Below are positions 53,237 to 63,700 of a DNA stretch of 64,000 bases, one piece after another (within the stretch, counting starts at the first letter, position 1; every line of letters begins with the position of its first letter). This stretch comes from Flavobacterium sp. ALJ2. Its GTDB lineage: Bacteria > Bacteroidota > Bacteroidia > Flavobacteriales > Flavobacteriaceae. Where the stretch lies: the NCBI RefSeq assembly GCF_015594725.1, contig NZ_JADNRC010000017.1, forward strand, positions 31,444 to 95,443. Reading direction: 5' to 3'. The notes beneath the pieces were generated by a model. The model was not told the DNA's origin. It ran no database searches and saw nothing but the letters and a program-made list of their open reading frames with translations. The translations under genes were made by a program, and so were the position numbers.

Positions 53237-53931
53237 TGCATTAATGATAAAGCACGAACTAAGTCTTCTTTTTTATTTCTACTTAATGGAATTTTTGTGA
53301 TTCCGATTTCTGCAAATTTGCTATTAAAACGTTCTACTTTGTCGATATTAATGATATATGATTTATGTACACGAATAAATTTTTCTTTTGATAAATCATT
53401 TTCAAAAGATTTCATAGTCGAAAGTACTAGGTTGCTATCGTCTTCAGTTACAACTCTTACATAGTCGCCAAAAGCTTCAATCCACTTGATTTTTGCAGTG
53501 AAAATTTTAAGTTTTTTAAGGTTGCTTTTGATGAAAATATGTTCGCCTTCATCTTCTTTTACATCTGTACGTAAGGCATATAAATCTAATGCTCTTTTAA
53601 CAGATGCACTAAAGCGATCTATTGCTATTGGTTTTTGGAGGTAGTCTGTAGCATCATAATCAAAAGCCTTTAAAGCATATTCTGCCTTAGAGGTAATGAA
53701 GATTATTTGAGGTTTTGTTTTTAGACCATCTAAAAAATCAAAACCATTTATAACAGGCATTTCGATATCTAAAAATATCAAATCAATATTATTTAAAGAG
53801 ATACAGCTTCGAGCTTCGATTGCATTTGAAAAATCTCCAATCAAGTGTAAATTCGGATGATTATTGACTAACTTTGAGATAATAGTTCTTTGGATAGAAC
53901 TATCGTCTACTACAACACAATTTAGTTTCAT
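53233..53931 (-). CDS. LytTR-family response regulator (232 aa)
   Basis: Two-component transcription regulator. The receiver domain (1-120) has VVDDSSI acidic residues, the phospho-acceptor Asp in LIFLDIEMP, Thr in FITSK and Lys in LQKPI. The LytTR DNA-binding domain (about 135-232) has IKSNLKKLKIF and FIRVHKSYIINIDKVERF. No sensor kinase is adjacent; an orphan regulator of this kind is common in Bacteroidota, often paired with a distant LytS-type kinase. It is convergent with priA and divergent from rpsF. Confidence 0.9.
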   Translation of the reverse strand: MKLNCVVVDDSSIQRTIISKLVNNHPNLHLIGDFSNAIEARSCISLNNIDLIFLDIEMPVINGFDFLDGLKTKPQIIFITSKAEYALKAFDYDATDYLQKPIAIDRFSASVKRALDLYALRTDVKEDEGEHIFIKSNLKKLKIFTAKIKWIEAFGDYVRVVTEDDSNLVLSTMKSFENDLSKEKFIRVHKSYIINIDKVERFNSKFAEIGITKIPLSRNKKEDLVRALSLMH

Positions 53932-54038
53932 AACATTTAAATTTAGGGAATGTAATAGTAAATATAGATTTATTTTTATTTAAAAACTAGATTTCAAGCT
54001 TATTTTTTTACCATACGTCGAATAAAAGTAAAAAAGTG

Positions 54039-54068
54039 TTGTTTATATAAAATAAAGGGTTACTTTTG
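54039..54068 (+). promoter_or_regulatory. Bacteroidota-type promoter of the rpsF operon
   Basis: TTG at 54039-54041 and TACTTTTG at 54061-54068, separated by 19 bp, match the Bacteroidota primary sigma consensus (-33 TTG, -7 TAnnTTTG). The rpsF start codon follows 31 bp downstream. Confidence 0.85.
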
Positions 54069-54099
54069 CACCAAATTTTAACAAATAAATATTATATTT

Positions 54100-54441
54100 A
54101 TGAATCATTATGAAACTGTTTTCATTTTAAATCCCGTTTTATCTGAGGTTCAGGTGAAGGAAACAGTAACGAAATTTGAAGAATTTCTTACTAGTAGAGG
54201 AGCTGAAATGGTATCAAAAGAGGATTGGGGTCTAAAGAAAATGGCCTACGAAATCCAAAACAAAAAAAGTGGTTTTTATCACTTATTTGAGTTTAAAGTA
54301 GCTGGAGAAGTCCTAATTGCTTTTGAAACTGAATTTAGACGTGACGAGAGAATTATGCGTTTCTTAACAGTAAGTTTAGATAAACACGCTATTTCTTGGG
54401 CTGAAAGAAGAAGAACAAAATTAAAATCTACAAAAGCTTAA
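54100..54441 (+). CDS. rpsF: 30S ribosomal protein S6
   Basis: Ribosomal protein S6 of 113 aa, starting MNHYETVFILNPVLSE as usual for the family, with the KMAYEIQNKKSGFYHLFEF core and RDERIMRFLTVSLDKHA strand typical of Bacteroidota S6. It is the first gene of the rpsF-rpsR-rplI operon with the promoter described above. S6 pairs with S18 on the small subunit, which is encoded next, 5 bp later. Confidence 0.97.
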   Translation: MNHYETVFILNPVLSEVQVKETVTKFEEFLTSRGAEMVSKEDWGLKKMAYEIQNKKSGFYHLFEFKVAGEVLIAFETEFRRDERIMRFLTVSLDKHAISWAERRRTKLKSTKA

Positions 54442-54446
54442 TTATT

Positions 54447-54743
54447 ATGTCTACAATAGAGCAATCAGCAAAAGGAAAAAAAGACGGAGATATCAGATAT
54501 TTAACGCCTTTAAACATAGAAACTAACAAAACTAAAAAGTATTGTCGTTTCAAAAAATCAGGAATCAAATACATCGATTATAAAGATGCAGATTTCTTAT
54601 TGAAATTCGTTAATGAGCAAGGAAAAATCCTTCCTCGTCGTTTAACAGGAACTTCTTTAAAATACCAAAGAAAAGTGTCTGTAGCAGTTAAGAGAGCTCG
54701 TCACTTAGCTTTAATGCCATACGTGGCCGATTTATTAAAATAA
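54447..54743 (+). CDS. rpsR: 30S ribosomal protein S18
   Basis: Ribosomal protein S18 of 98 aa. The KKYCRFKKSGIKYIDYKD and GKILPRRLTGTSLKYQRKV motifs are conserved, and the C-terminal RARHLALMPYV matches. It binds 16S rRNA with S6. It lies between rpsF and rplI in the usual order. No unusual feature. Confidence 0.97.
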   Translation: MSTIEQSAKGKKDGDIRYLTPLNIETNKTKKYCRFKKSGIKYIDYKDADFLLKFVNEQGKILPRRLTGTSLKYQRKVSVAVKRARHLALMPYVADLLK

Positions 54744-54808
54744 TATTAAACTAATAGTTGTTGGTTTCCGTAAAACGAACCTAACTTCTCAAATATAAGG
54801 ACAACAAC

Positions 54809-55249
54809 ATGGAACTTATTTTAAAACAAGACGTACAGAATCTAGGATTTAAAGATGACTTAGTATCTGTAAAAGCTGGTTTCGGTCGTAACTTTTTAAT
54901 TCCTCAAGGTTTTGCTGCTTTAGCAACTCCTTCAGCAAAAAAAGTATTGGCTGAAAACCTAAAACAAAGAGCACACAAAGAGGCTAAAATTGTTGATGAC
55001 GCTAAGAAAATAGCTGAATCACTAAAAGCACTTGAAATTAAAATTTTCGCAAAAACTGGTGGAGAGAAACTTTTTGGATCTATCACTAACATAGATATTG
55101 CTGAAGCTTTGGAAAAAGCTGGTAACTCTATCGAAAGAAAATTTATTACTAGCGGTATCGTAAAACGTACTGGTAAATATGTTGCAAACATCAGATTACA
55201 CAGAGATGTTGTAGTTGAATTACCATACGAAATTGTTGCTGAAAAGTAA
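54809..55249 (+). CDS. rplI: 50S ribosomal protein L9
   Basis: Ribosomal protein L9 of 146 aa. The N-terminal rRNA-binding domain has the standard start MELILKQDVQNLGFKDD and GRNFLIPQGFA, joined by a long helix (residues about 45-75) to the C-terminal domain with GEKLFGSITNIDIAEAL. It is the last gene of the operon, 65 bp after rpsR, and is followed by a strong terminator. Confidence 0.97.
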   Translation: MELILKQDVQNLGFKDDLVSVKAGFGRNFLIPQGFAALATPSAKKVLAENLKQRAHKEAKIVDDAKKIAESLKALEIKIFAKTGGEKLFGSITNIDIAEALEKAGNSIERKFITSGIVKRTGKYVANIRLHRDVVVELPYEIVAEK

Positions 55250-55269
55250 TAGTTTTAATTTATAATATG

Positions 55270-55299
55270 AAATCCCGATGTAAATCGGGATTTTTTTTT
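55270..55299 (+). terminator. Intrinsic terminator of the rpsF-rpsR-rplI operon
   Basis: AAATCCCGAT (55270-55279) pairs with ATCGGGATTT (55284-55293) around a GTAA loop and is followed by a run of nine T residues. It lies 20 bp after the rplI stop. Confidence 0.92.
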
Positions 55300-55355
55300 G
55301 AATATTAAACAGGCTTTAAATCTAGTTATATTATAAAAGCCATAAATGTTTTAAA

Positions 55356-55829
55356 ATGAAATATGCAAGATTAACAAAAGAACAATTCGATGAATTAAAT
55401 GCTGAATTTGCAAGTTTTTTAGGAACGCAAGCAATAGATAAGGCTGAGTGGGATTCGATTAAAATAAACAAGCCTGAGGTAGCTGAGCAAGAGCTAGATG
55501 TATTTTCTGATTTAATTTGGGAAGGTGTTCTTTCTAGAGCTGAATTTCTAGAGCACTTTTCTAAAAATCATATTTTCCTATTTCAATGTTTTGATACACA
55601 TGTTCAATCGATAGTTTTGAAATCATTGGTTCCAGAAACTGATTTCTTGACAAAAGAAGGCTTACAATGGCTTAGTGATAATATGTTTACTGAAACTATT
55701 GAAATGAAAGTTGGTAAAAAAGTTTTTACTGATGACCGTAATACTTCTATTTTTGAATTAATTCAACAAGGTGCATTTCTGAGCGATGGACAATTGTTTA
55801 AACAAATAAATACGATCATAGAATCATAA
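55356..55829 (+). CDS. DUF6495-like protein (157 aa)
   Basis: A conserved cytoplasmic protein of Flavobacteriia, about 157 residues, beginning MKYARLTKEQFDELNAEFA, which I associate with DUF6495. It is helical and acidic (EWDSIKINKPEVAEQELDVFSDLIWEGVL), without catalytic motifs or membrane segments. It sits downstream of the ribosomal operon behind a terminator and converges on a CI/S24-like regulator gene 34 bp away. Function unknown. Confidence 0.65.
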   Translation: MKYARLTKEQFDELNAEFASFLGTQAIDKAEWDSIKINKPEVAEQELDVFSDLIWEGVLSRAEFLEHFSKNHIFLFQCFDTHVQSIVLKSLVPETDFLTKEGLQWLSDNMFTETIEMKVGKKVFTDDRNTSIFELIQQGAFLSDGQLFKQINTIIES

Positions 55830-55863
55830 TTATTTGTTTTTTATTGAATAAATTAGGTTGATT

Positions 55864-56502
55864 TTATATTCTAATTAGTATATTTTTTACTGCCCAAATT
55901 TCTTTGATATCTTCAGGATCAATAGTAGTGTTTCTGAAAAAAGTATTATCATTGCTTATAGTAAAGTTATTTTCTAAAGGACTATTATTGATTACTCGAT
56001 TAATAATCAGTCCTTTGGTTTTGCTTATTATTACTACAATAGCATTCTCTTCAATGGTTTTTATGTCTGTAATTTCACAAACAACAAATGAATTCGCATT
56101 TATAGTTGGCTTCATGTTGTTGCTAACTATTTCGAATGCTCTGGAAATTTTACTTTGAATAAAAGGGAAATGATATTTGGGTAAACTGTTTAACAAATCT
56201 TCATTGCCAAGACAATATTCAAACTGAATTTCTCTTTTTATTAAAGGAGTATTGTTTAAGACTATATTTCCTATTTCATTTTTTTTGGGATTTTCTGAAA
56301 GTATTTTATTTAGGTCGATTTCGTAAAGATTGCAAATTGAGATTATTGCATTATAATCTAATGTATCTCTTTTTTTCCATGTAGAGATGGTATTTGGCTT
56401 AATATTCAGTAGTTTAGATAGCTCGATGTCAGTGTTTATTTGTAAAGCCTTTTTTAATCTTTTTAAGGTTAAATTCGCATTTAGTGATTTTTTAGCTTGC
56501 AT
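55864..56502 (-). CDS. CI/S24-type regulator with inactive protease domain (212 aa)
   Basis: N-terminal HTH of the phage CI repressor type (residues about 12-70, ELSKLLNIKPNTISTWKKRD). The C-terminal half has the S24 fold, but the catalytic Ser is Asn (Asn129 in VSNNMKPTI, compared with SGHSMYPT in the prophage repressor) and the Lys is Asn (Asn168 in GLIINRV). It therefore cannot cleave itself and should not respond to SOS in the LexA manner. It is not in a prophage here: it lies between DUF6495-like and the giant surface protein gene, possibly as its regulator or as a domesticated phage repressor. Confidence 0.75.
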   Translation of the reverse strand: MQAKKSLNANLTLKRLKKALQINTDIELSKLLNIKPNTISTWKKRDTLDYNAIISICNLYEIDLNKILSENPKKNEIGNIVLNNTPLIKREIQFEYCLGNEDLLNSLPKYHFPFIQSKISRAFEIVSNNMKPTINANSFVVCEITDIKTIEENAIVVIISKTKGLIINRVINNSPLENNFTISNDNTFFRNTTIDPEDIKEIWAVKNILIRI

Positions 56503-57754
56503 ATTAAAAAAAAGATTATTAAATTTATAAAATATTAATCATTGAACGATTGTTAATTAATGTTAACACTATTGATTAAATAGTTAAAAAAAAAATAATT
56601 GATTTATTTTTTAAGTTAAAATTTAAAATTATTGCTCAAATCACATAACGACAAAATTCAGATATAATTCTGATTAAGTATAAATAGGTTGTTTTATATA
56701 GAATTTGGGTATTCTAATATCAAATGTAGAGCAATATATAAAAAAATGATTATTTATTATTATTCTAATTTGTTTTTCTGTCATAAAATAATATAATACC
56801 ACATAGTAGCATAGCATGAAGACTTTTTAATAAAGTCTTTAAATAAAAAAAAAATGTACGTTTTTGTTAATTATTATTTTAATATAGATGCTTATGGAAT
56901 ATATAATTACTTTTTTCAGAAGGAATAAATTTTCTCCTAATTTACTTCTTGTTTCATTGTTGTTCAATCAAAAATTAAACCCCATATTTTTTTTTGATTC
57001 TAGGAGCAAGAATAAGTTTTCATCGTTTGATAATTTTATAAATAAATTGGTTCTTTTTGTTTTTAAAATAAATAACCAACTTGGTCAATGTAGCAATAAT
57101 TATCAGTATTATTTATTCTATAAAAATACACAATAGTATTGTTAATATAATATTATTAATTGAGTCTTCAATCCCCCTGAAGAACAAATCGACTACTCAA
57201 GTATTGGTTATCAAATCTTTTTTTGTTAAAATTTATTTTTTGCATTTAATAGATTTTAATTTTCATGTTTCCATAGAATCTATTTCTTATGGTTATTGTG
57301 TGAGTTTTTCTTGTACTTAAAATTGTCGTATTAAAATTTCTAGTTTTTATTTTTATGAATGTATATAAATACATCACGTACAGGATTTTATTGCCTAAAC
57401 TCAACTTAAATAATGAAACGATAATCCTATCTAACTATATTAATCTCTTAAGAAATATTTTATGAAAGTAAAACCTACTTTAAGTAACTCCTGCAAACAA
57501 CTTTCTTTTTCTATGAACTATTTGACTTTTGTTTTTTGTCGAATTAGGGAATTATACAGTTCTTTTCTAATTGAGTTTGCAACAAATTCGGAGTGATTTT
57601 TTATAGACTTTATAATTGATTTATTTTCAGATTATTAGGATGTATATCTGATTGTTTGTTAATACAGCTATATTTATCAATCTCTGTTTTTAGATATACT
57701 GCACCTATTTACCATATTGGAATTTATTTTTCACTTTATTAATCTTTCAGGAAT
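56503..57754. other. Long AT-rich intergenic region before the giant surface protein
   Basis: About 1.25 kb with no convincing gene. The plus-strand frames at 56888-57136 and 57081-57320 have low complexity and no coding character. A hairpin AAGACTTT/AAAGTCTT lies near 56818-56839. The region is extremely AT-rich, which suggests a regulatory or nucleoid-protein-bound upstream region for the surface protein, or laterally acquired sequence. No operator like that of the phage repressor was found. Confidence 0.45.
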
Positions 57755-60700
57755 ATGAAAACATTTTTATTAACAATAAAAAAGGGAGCATTTCTACAAA
57801 ATTATTTGTGGTTGTTTTTGATGTTAATTCCCTTTTCGAACTCATTTTCACAAAATTTTTGCAGACCCGACTCACAGACTAATAGTGTAGGTGGGTTATT
57901 ATGTGTAGGTATGAGTGTAACTACTCCCAATGATGCATTTGATGGAAACATGACTACTTTTGCTTCTATATCAAATGTTTTAGGTTTAGCTTGTTTTGCG
58001 CAGGAGACCTTACATTTTAACCAAACGGCTAAAGCGGGTGACCAAATTGTCATTTATTTTAATACCGGAAACGGTGTCTTGGATGCTGAGTTACTATCAA
58101 ATGGAACTATTCAGGCAAAAAATGGAGTGGCTAATGTTGGGCCAGAAGTAGCGTTAAGCAACGGAATATTAAATCTCCAAATTTTAGATGATGTAAACAA
58201 GATAGGCGTTATAAAATATACCTTACCTGGAGATGCAAATAGTGTAAGAATACAGAGTGGAGGACTTTTAAGCGTATTATTAAGTTTAAGAATATACGAG
58301 GTTCGATTGCAATTTGCTAAACCTACAATTGTTGGAGGAAATACTCAAGCAGTATGTTCTGGACAACCAATAACACTTACAGCTACTGCTGCTGCAGGTA
58401 CTACTCTGGCTTGGTACGATTCACCTACATCGACTACAGCACTTTCAAATACGAATACTTTTACAACACCCGCTTTAACAGTTGCAAAAACGTATTATGT
58501 AAGTAGTTCAAGAAACGCAGGTTGTGAGAGTGATGAACGAGTTCCTGTAACTATAAATATTACAAACCCAGTATTACCGACTATAGATACCAGTGGTACT
58601 GCAATTTGTTCTACAGGACCAACACAATCGACTACTTTATCAGTAATAAGCCCAGTGCCAGGTACCATTTATTCTTGGTATAATGCTGCATCGGGAGGTA
58701 CTCTCTTAGGTTCAGGTAACACCTTTACTACGACTGTACCTACTGGAATTACTAATTTTTATGTAGAGGCTGCTATAGGAACATGTAAAACACCAATCAG
58801 AACTCCTGTTAGTGTTACTTCGAATCCGGTTCCTGCACTTCCAACGGTGTTAACGCAAAGTGTATCAATATTGTCGGGTCAAAATGCAACTTTAAGTGCT
58901 TCTTCAACTGACCCAAGTGTTACCTTCGATTGGTATGATGCAGCTACAGGAGGGACTAAGTTATTAGCAAATTCACCTACTTATACTACTCCTATATTAA
59001 CTGCAAATAAAACCTATTATGTTGAAGCAGTTAGTGCAGCAGGAGGGTGCGTAAGTGCAACCAGAGTTGCAATAAACATAACTGTTTCAGCTAGCCCGTT
59101 AGGAGGCTGTTTGGATGCAAATAGTCAACAAACGAACCAAAATGGACTTTGTTTGTTGTGTTCTGCAAGTAATCCTAACAATTCGGTTGATGGTAGTAGT
59201 AGCACTGCTGCCAGATTATCAGTACCAATTGGTTTGATTAATGGATGGATTCAGCAAACACTACAATTTAATAATCCGGGTCAAGCTGGAGATGTTATTA
59301 CGGTTGATTTAGAAATTCCAACTGGACTTTTAGACATAAGCGCCTTAAGTTATATTTCATTAGCGACTTATAACGGTGCTACTTATAATAATGACCGAAT
59401 AGCTGTAAACAGTTCCCTTTTAAATATTGAATTATTAACAGGCAATCGTTTTAAAGCGAGTCTTACAGCAGGTTCTGTCTTTGATCGTGTTGAGATTAGG
59501 CTAGGAGGATTGGCTACATTATTAACTAGTCTGGATATTTATGGAGCTTCGTATAAGTTTAAAACGAGAACTATAACTGGAAATACGACAATTTGTAGCG
59601 GACAAACAGCTACTTTAACATCTAGTGCTTCTTTGGGCGAAACTATTAAATGGTATGATACTTTAACCGGAGGTACTCTATTAAGTAGTACAGCCGTTTA
59701 TACTACACCTGCTCTAACAGCAAATAGTACTTATTATATTGAAGTTACTCGTAATGGTTGTGTGAATGGCGAAAGATTTCCTGTTCTTGTTACAGTTAAT
59801 AATCCGATTGCTCCAACAATAAATGTTTCTCTATCAGCAATTTGTAGTGGTAAAACAACTACATTGAGTGTTCAGGCTCCAGTCGTGGGAACAACTTATA
59901 AATGGTATGATGCAGCTACGGCTGGAAATTTATTATTTACAGGTACATCTTATGTAACTCCAACTTTAACTGCTAATGTAAGTTATTATGTTGAAGCTTC
60001 GATCGGAAGCTGTGCAACTACAACTCGTACAGCGGTAAATCTTACTATTACCCCACTACCTCTAGTGCCTACTGTAGCATCATCTAATGTTGTTATACAG
60101 GCTGGACAAAGTGTTACTTTGGCTGTTACGAATCCTGTGGTTGGTATAGATTATGATTGGTATGATGCTCCTGTCAATGGAAATTTACTAGCATCAGCTA
60201 CAACGTCATATACGCCAACACCAGCTTTAACGGTAAATAAAAGTTTTTATATTGCTGCGAGAAATCCACTAACAAATTGTATAAGCGATACAAGAGCAGT
60301 TATTAATGTTGCCATAAGTAATTCTATTAATTCTTGTTTATTGGCTAATTCGCAAGTAACTTCTAAAGGAGGGACTACAGGCTGTTTATTGTGTGGTTCA
60401 ACAAATGATGGAGATTCTGTAGATGGTATGAATACAACTGCAGCACGTCTATCAATACCTGTTGGTTTGTTAGATGATTATATGCAACAAGTATTGAGTT
60501 TCCCAACAGCTGGTCAGACTGGAGATATTATAGATGTAGAACTAGGGATTCCTGTTGGGCTTCTTAACATAAGTGCTCTTTCTAATATTAGTTTGCAAAG
60601 TTTTAATTCAGGTTTACCTAATCCTGATCAATCTGATATTAGCTCTCTTCTAAATGTTCAGATCTTAGGTGGTAACCGTTTTAGAGCGAGTTTTGTTGCA

Positions 60701-63700
60701 GGAGGTCCGTTTACAAGCGTTCAGATTAGATTAGAGGGATTAGCTACTTTATTAGCAGAATTAGATATTTATGAAGCTTCTTATAGATATCCAAATGCAA
60801 CAATAACTGGAGCAGAAACTCCAATTTGTGAAGGACAATCTACGACATTAACGGCTACAGCTACAGGTACACAAACATTTACTTGGTATGATGTGCCAAC
60901 TGGAGGAACTGCTTTAGCAACTAATACAAACACTTATGTAACGGGAACATTAACAGGAACTAAAATATTTTATTTAGAAGCCAGTCGTGGAGTTACACCA
61001 TGTCTTAATACTAATCGTCAGGCTATCACAGTAACGGTGTTGCCTTTGCCTACAGATACTGATATTGCAACAACAAGCCCTGTAAATGCATCTTGTACTG
61101 GAAGTGTTATATTATCTCCAACAGCAACATTGGCAGGAGCAACATTTAAATATTATACAGATCAAAATAAAACTCAAGAAATTATATCTGGAACTGTAGC
61201 TGGAGTAACATACTTAAAAGACGCTACAACTGGAGCGCTTACTATAAGTGGACTTATTGCTTCGAACTCTCCTTATAAATATTATATTTCGGTTCTTAAT
61301 GGAGGTACTTGCGAAAATGTAAACGGAACTTTAAAAGAAGTTGTAGTAAATTTTCCAGCAGGTTCAGACTTGACAGTTACAGCAACTTTGGCTGGTTGTG
61401 CCAAAGTGAATTTAAAAGATGCTATCACAAATTTTGATACATCAGGAAATACAACATATACTTTCTTTGATTCTTTAAATGCGCCAATTACAGAGCAAGC
61501 TGCCGCAAATATTACTATAGGCGGTGATTACTGGATTCAAGCTCAAACTACTGGTATTGATTGTCCATCTGTGAAAGAAAAAGTGACGGTTACAATTAAT
61601 CCATTACCAACTTTAACAGTAACAACAGCTTCTGTAGTTGTTAATAAAGGCGATTCAGTAGCATTAGTAGCAACATCTGATGGAACTGTAACTTGGTATG
61701 ATCCTGCAGGAAATCCTATACCATCAAATAATACAGGCGCACTAAATACTGTTGGCGTTTTTGCCTATACAGTAATTGCGAGTAACGGAACTTGTACAAG
61801 TAGCCAGACTGTTACAATTACTGTCATAGATCCTGCTAGTTGTGATCCATTATTAGAAAGAGAATATGCTACCACTCAACAATGGGGATCAATTATTACT
61901 GGAGGTGTTACAAACGGCGCTAATGCTGTAGATGGTAATCCTAAAACATATTCAACAATAACAACTGGTTTAGGCCTTTTAGGTATTGGAACTACATGGC
62001 AAAATTTGCAATGGCCTACAACTATTGCAAAAGGAACTCCTGTAACAGTAAAGTTAGGTGCGGAGTATAGTGGGGTAGCGTTAGCACAAAGCGTTACTGT
62101 GATAGGAACTAAACGTGATGGATTAGGAAACCCAATTGATATTGGAACATTACAATCGGTATCTGGATCATTATTAAATTTATTATCTGGTCAAAACTCA
62201 TTTGAATATACATTTGTTCCATCAGATATTTCAGGACCTAAAGCTTATGATGGTATTCGAGTGCAAATAGGATCAATTTTAAGTGTAGCGCAAAGTATAA
62301 ATGTATATGATGCTTATTATGATAAATCAGTTGCTCAGATAACTTGTGGACAAGGAGATATCGAAGATGTTTTCTTTGGTGTAAAAGAAATAGGAGTTGG
62401 TGCATTAACAGCTACTGTTGGAGTTTCGAATGCATGGAATGTAGCTGATAATGATATAGCAACTTATGCTACAATGTTTAGCGGAGTAGGAGTACTTGCA
62501 GCAGCTGAACTTTCTGCAACTTTTAGAACACCATCCATGGTTGGAGATAGTCTTAGAGTATTGATTTCTAAGCCAGGAACAGTTTTAAATCTTAATTTAC
62601 TTACTGGATTTAGTATTCAGCTTTATTTAGGGAAAATTGCAGTAGGTGCTCCTATTGAAAATACAAGTAGCTTATTGACATTAAAATTACTTTCGGGAGA
62701 TACAATGGCAATGACAGTTGTAGCTCCTCAAGCTCAACCATATGATAGAGTTACAATATCTTTTGGAGGTGTTGCAAGTGTATTAGACGAACTTAGAGTT
62801 CATAATATCGACCGTGTAACAAATACTAATGTCATTGGAGGAGATGATGGTAATAACGTCACGGTCTGTCCTGGTAGTACTATAACATTGCAGGTACCTC
62901 CTGCAAATTGTTCAACCTATAAGTGGTATGACTCCCCAACGGGAGGGAACGAATTAGCGACAGGTCAAACTTATACAATTCCAGTTACATTGGCAGCAGG
63001 TACATATAAATATTATATTCAGCCAATTCGTTACGGTTGTCCGGCTCTAGCAAGGGGTGAAGTGAATGTAATCGTTAGACCAACAACTCCGGTAAGTACA
63101 ATCGTAGATGTAAAAATTAATGATGGAAGCGAAACTATTATTTGTGCGGGAGATGGTAAAGTTAAGTTAGATGCGGTTTTAACTGCTACTCCAGTACTTA
63201 GTAATATAGTGTATCATTGGTATAGTTTTGACGGAACAAATAGTAATTTAATTGTAGGAGAAACGGCTTCAATATTAAATTTAACAGGATTAACAGCTGG
63301 GACTTATACTTATTATTTAGGAGTTAGTTCAGATCAATTTTGTGAAACTGCTCCAGGAGATAGAAAACAAATTACATTTACAATTTTACCAAATTCTCTT
63401 GTAACTGATATTACAGTAAATAATGATTCTGTTTGTCACAACACAGATGCTGTATTTACACCAGAGAGTACTTTAACAAATCCTAAATTCTTTTGGTATT
63501 TTGACGCTAATAAAACACAATCTATTCCAAATGGACCAGGACCTGTTACTATTGCAGGTATTACTTATACTACTAGTAGTTTAGGAGTTTTAACAGTTTC
63601 GGGATTAACAGCACTTATGAGTCCTGTTACTTACTATGTTGCGGTATCAAGCGATAATACATGCCAGAATAAAGAGGGAGAATTAAAAATGGCTACAGTA

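Noticed and set aside
56888..57320. Two short plus-strand frames before the adhesin
   Set aside because: They lie in very AT-rich sequence with Phe/Ile/Asn-heavy translations, overlap each other and lack plausible starts.
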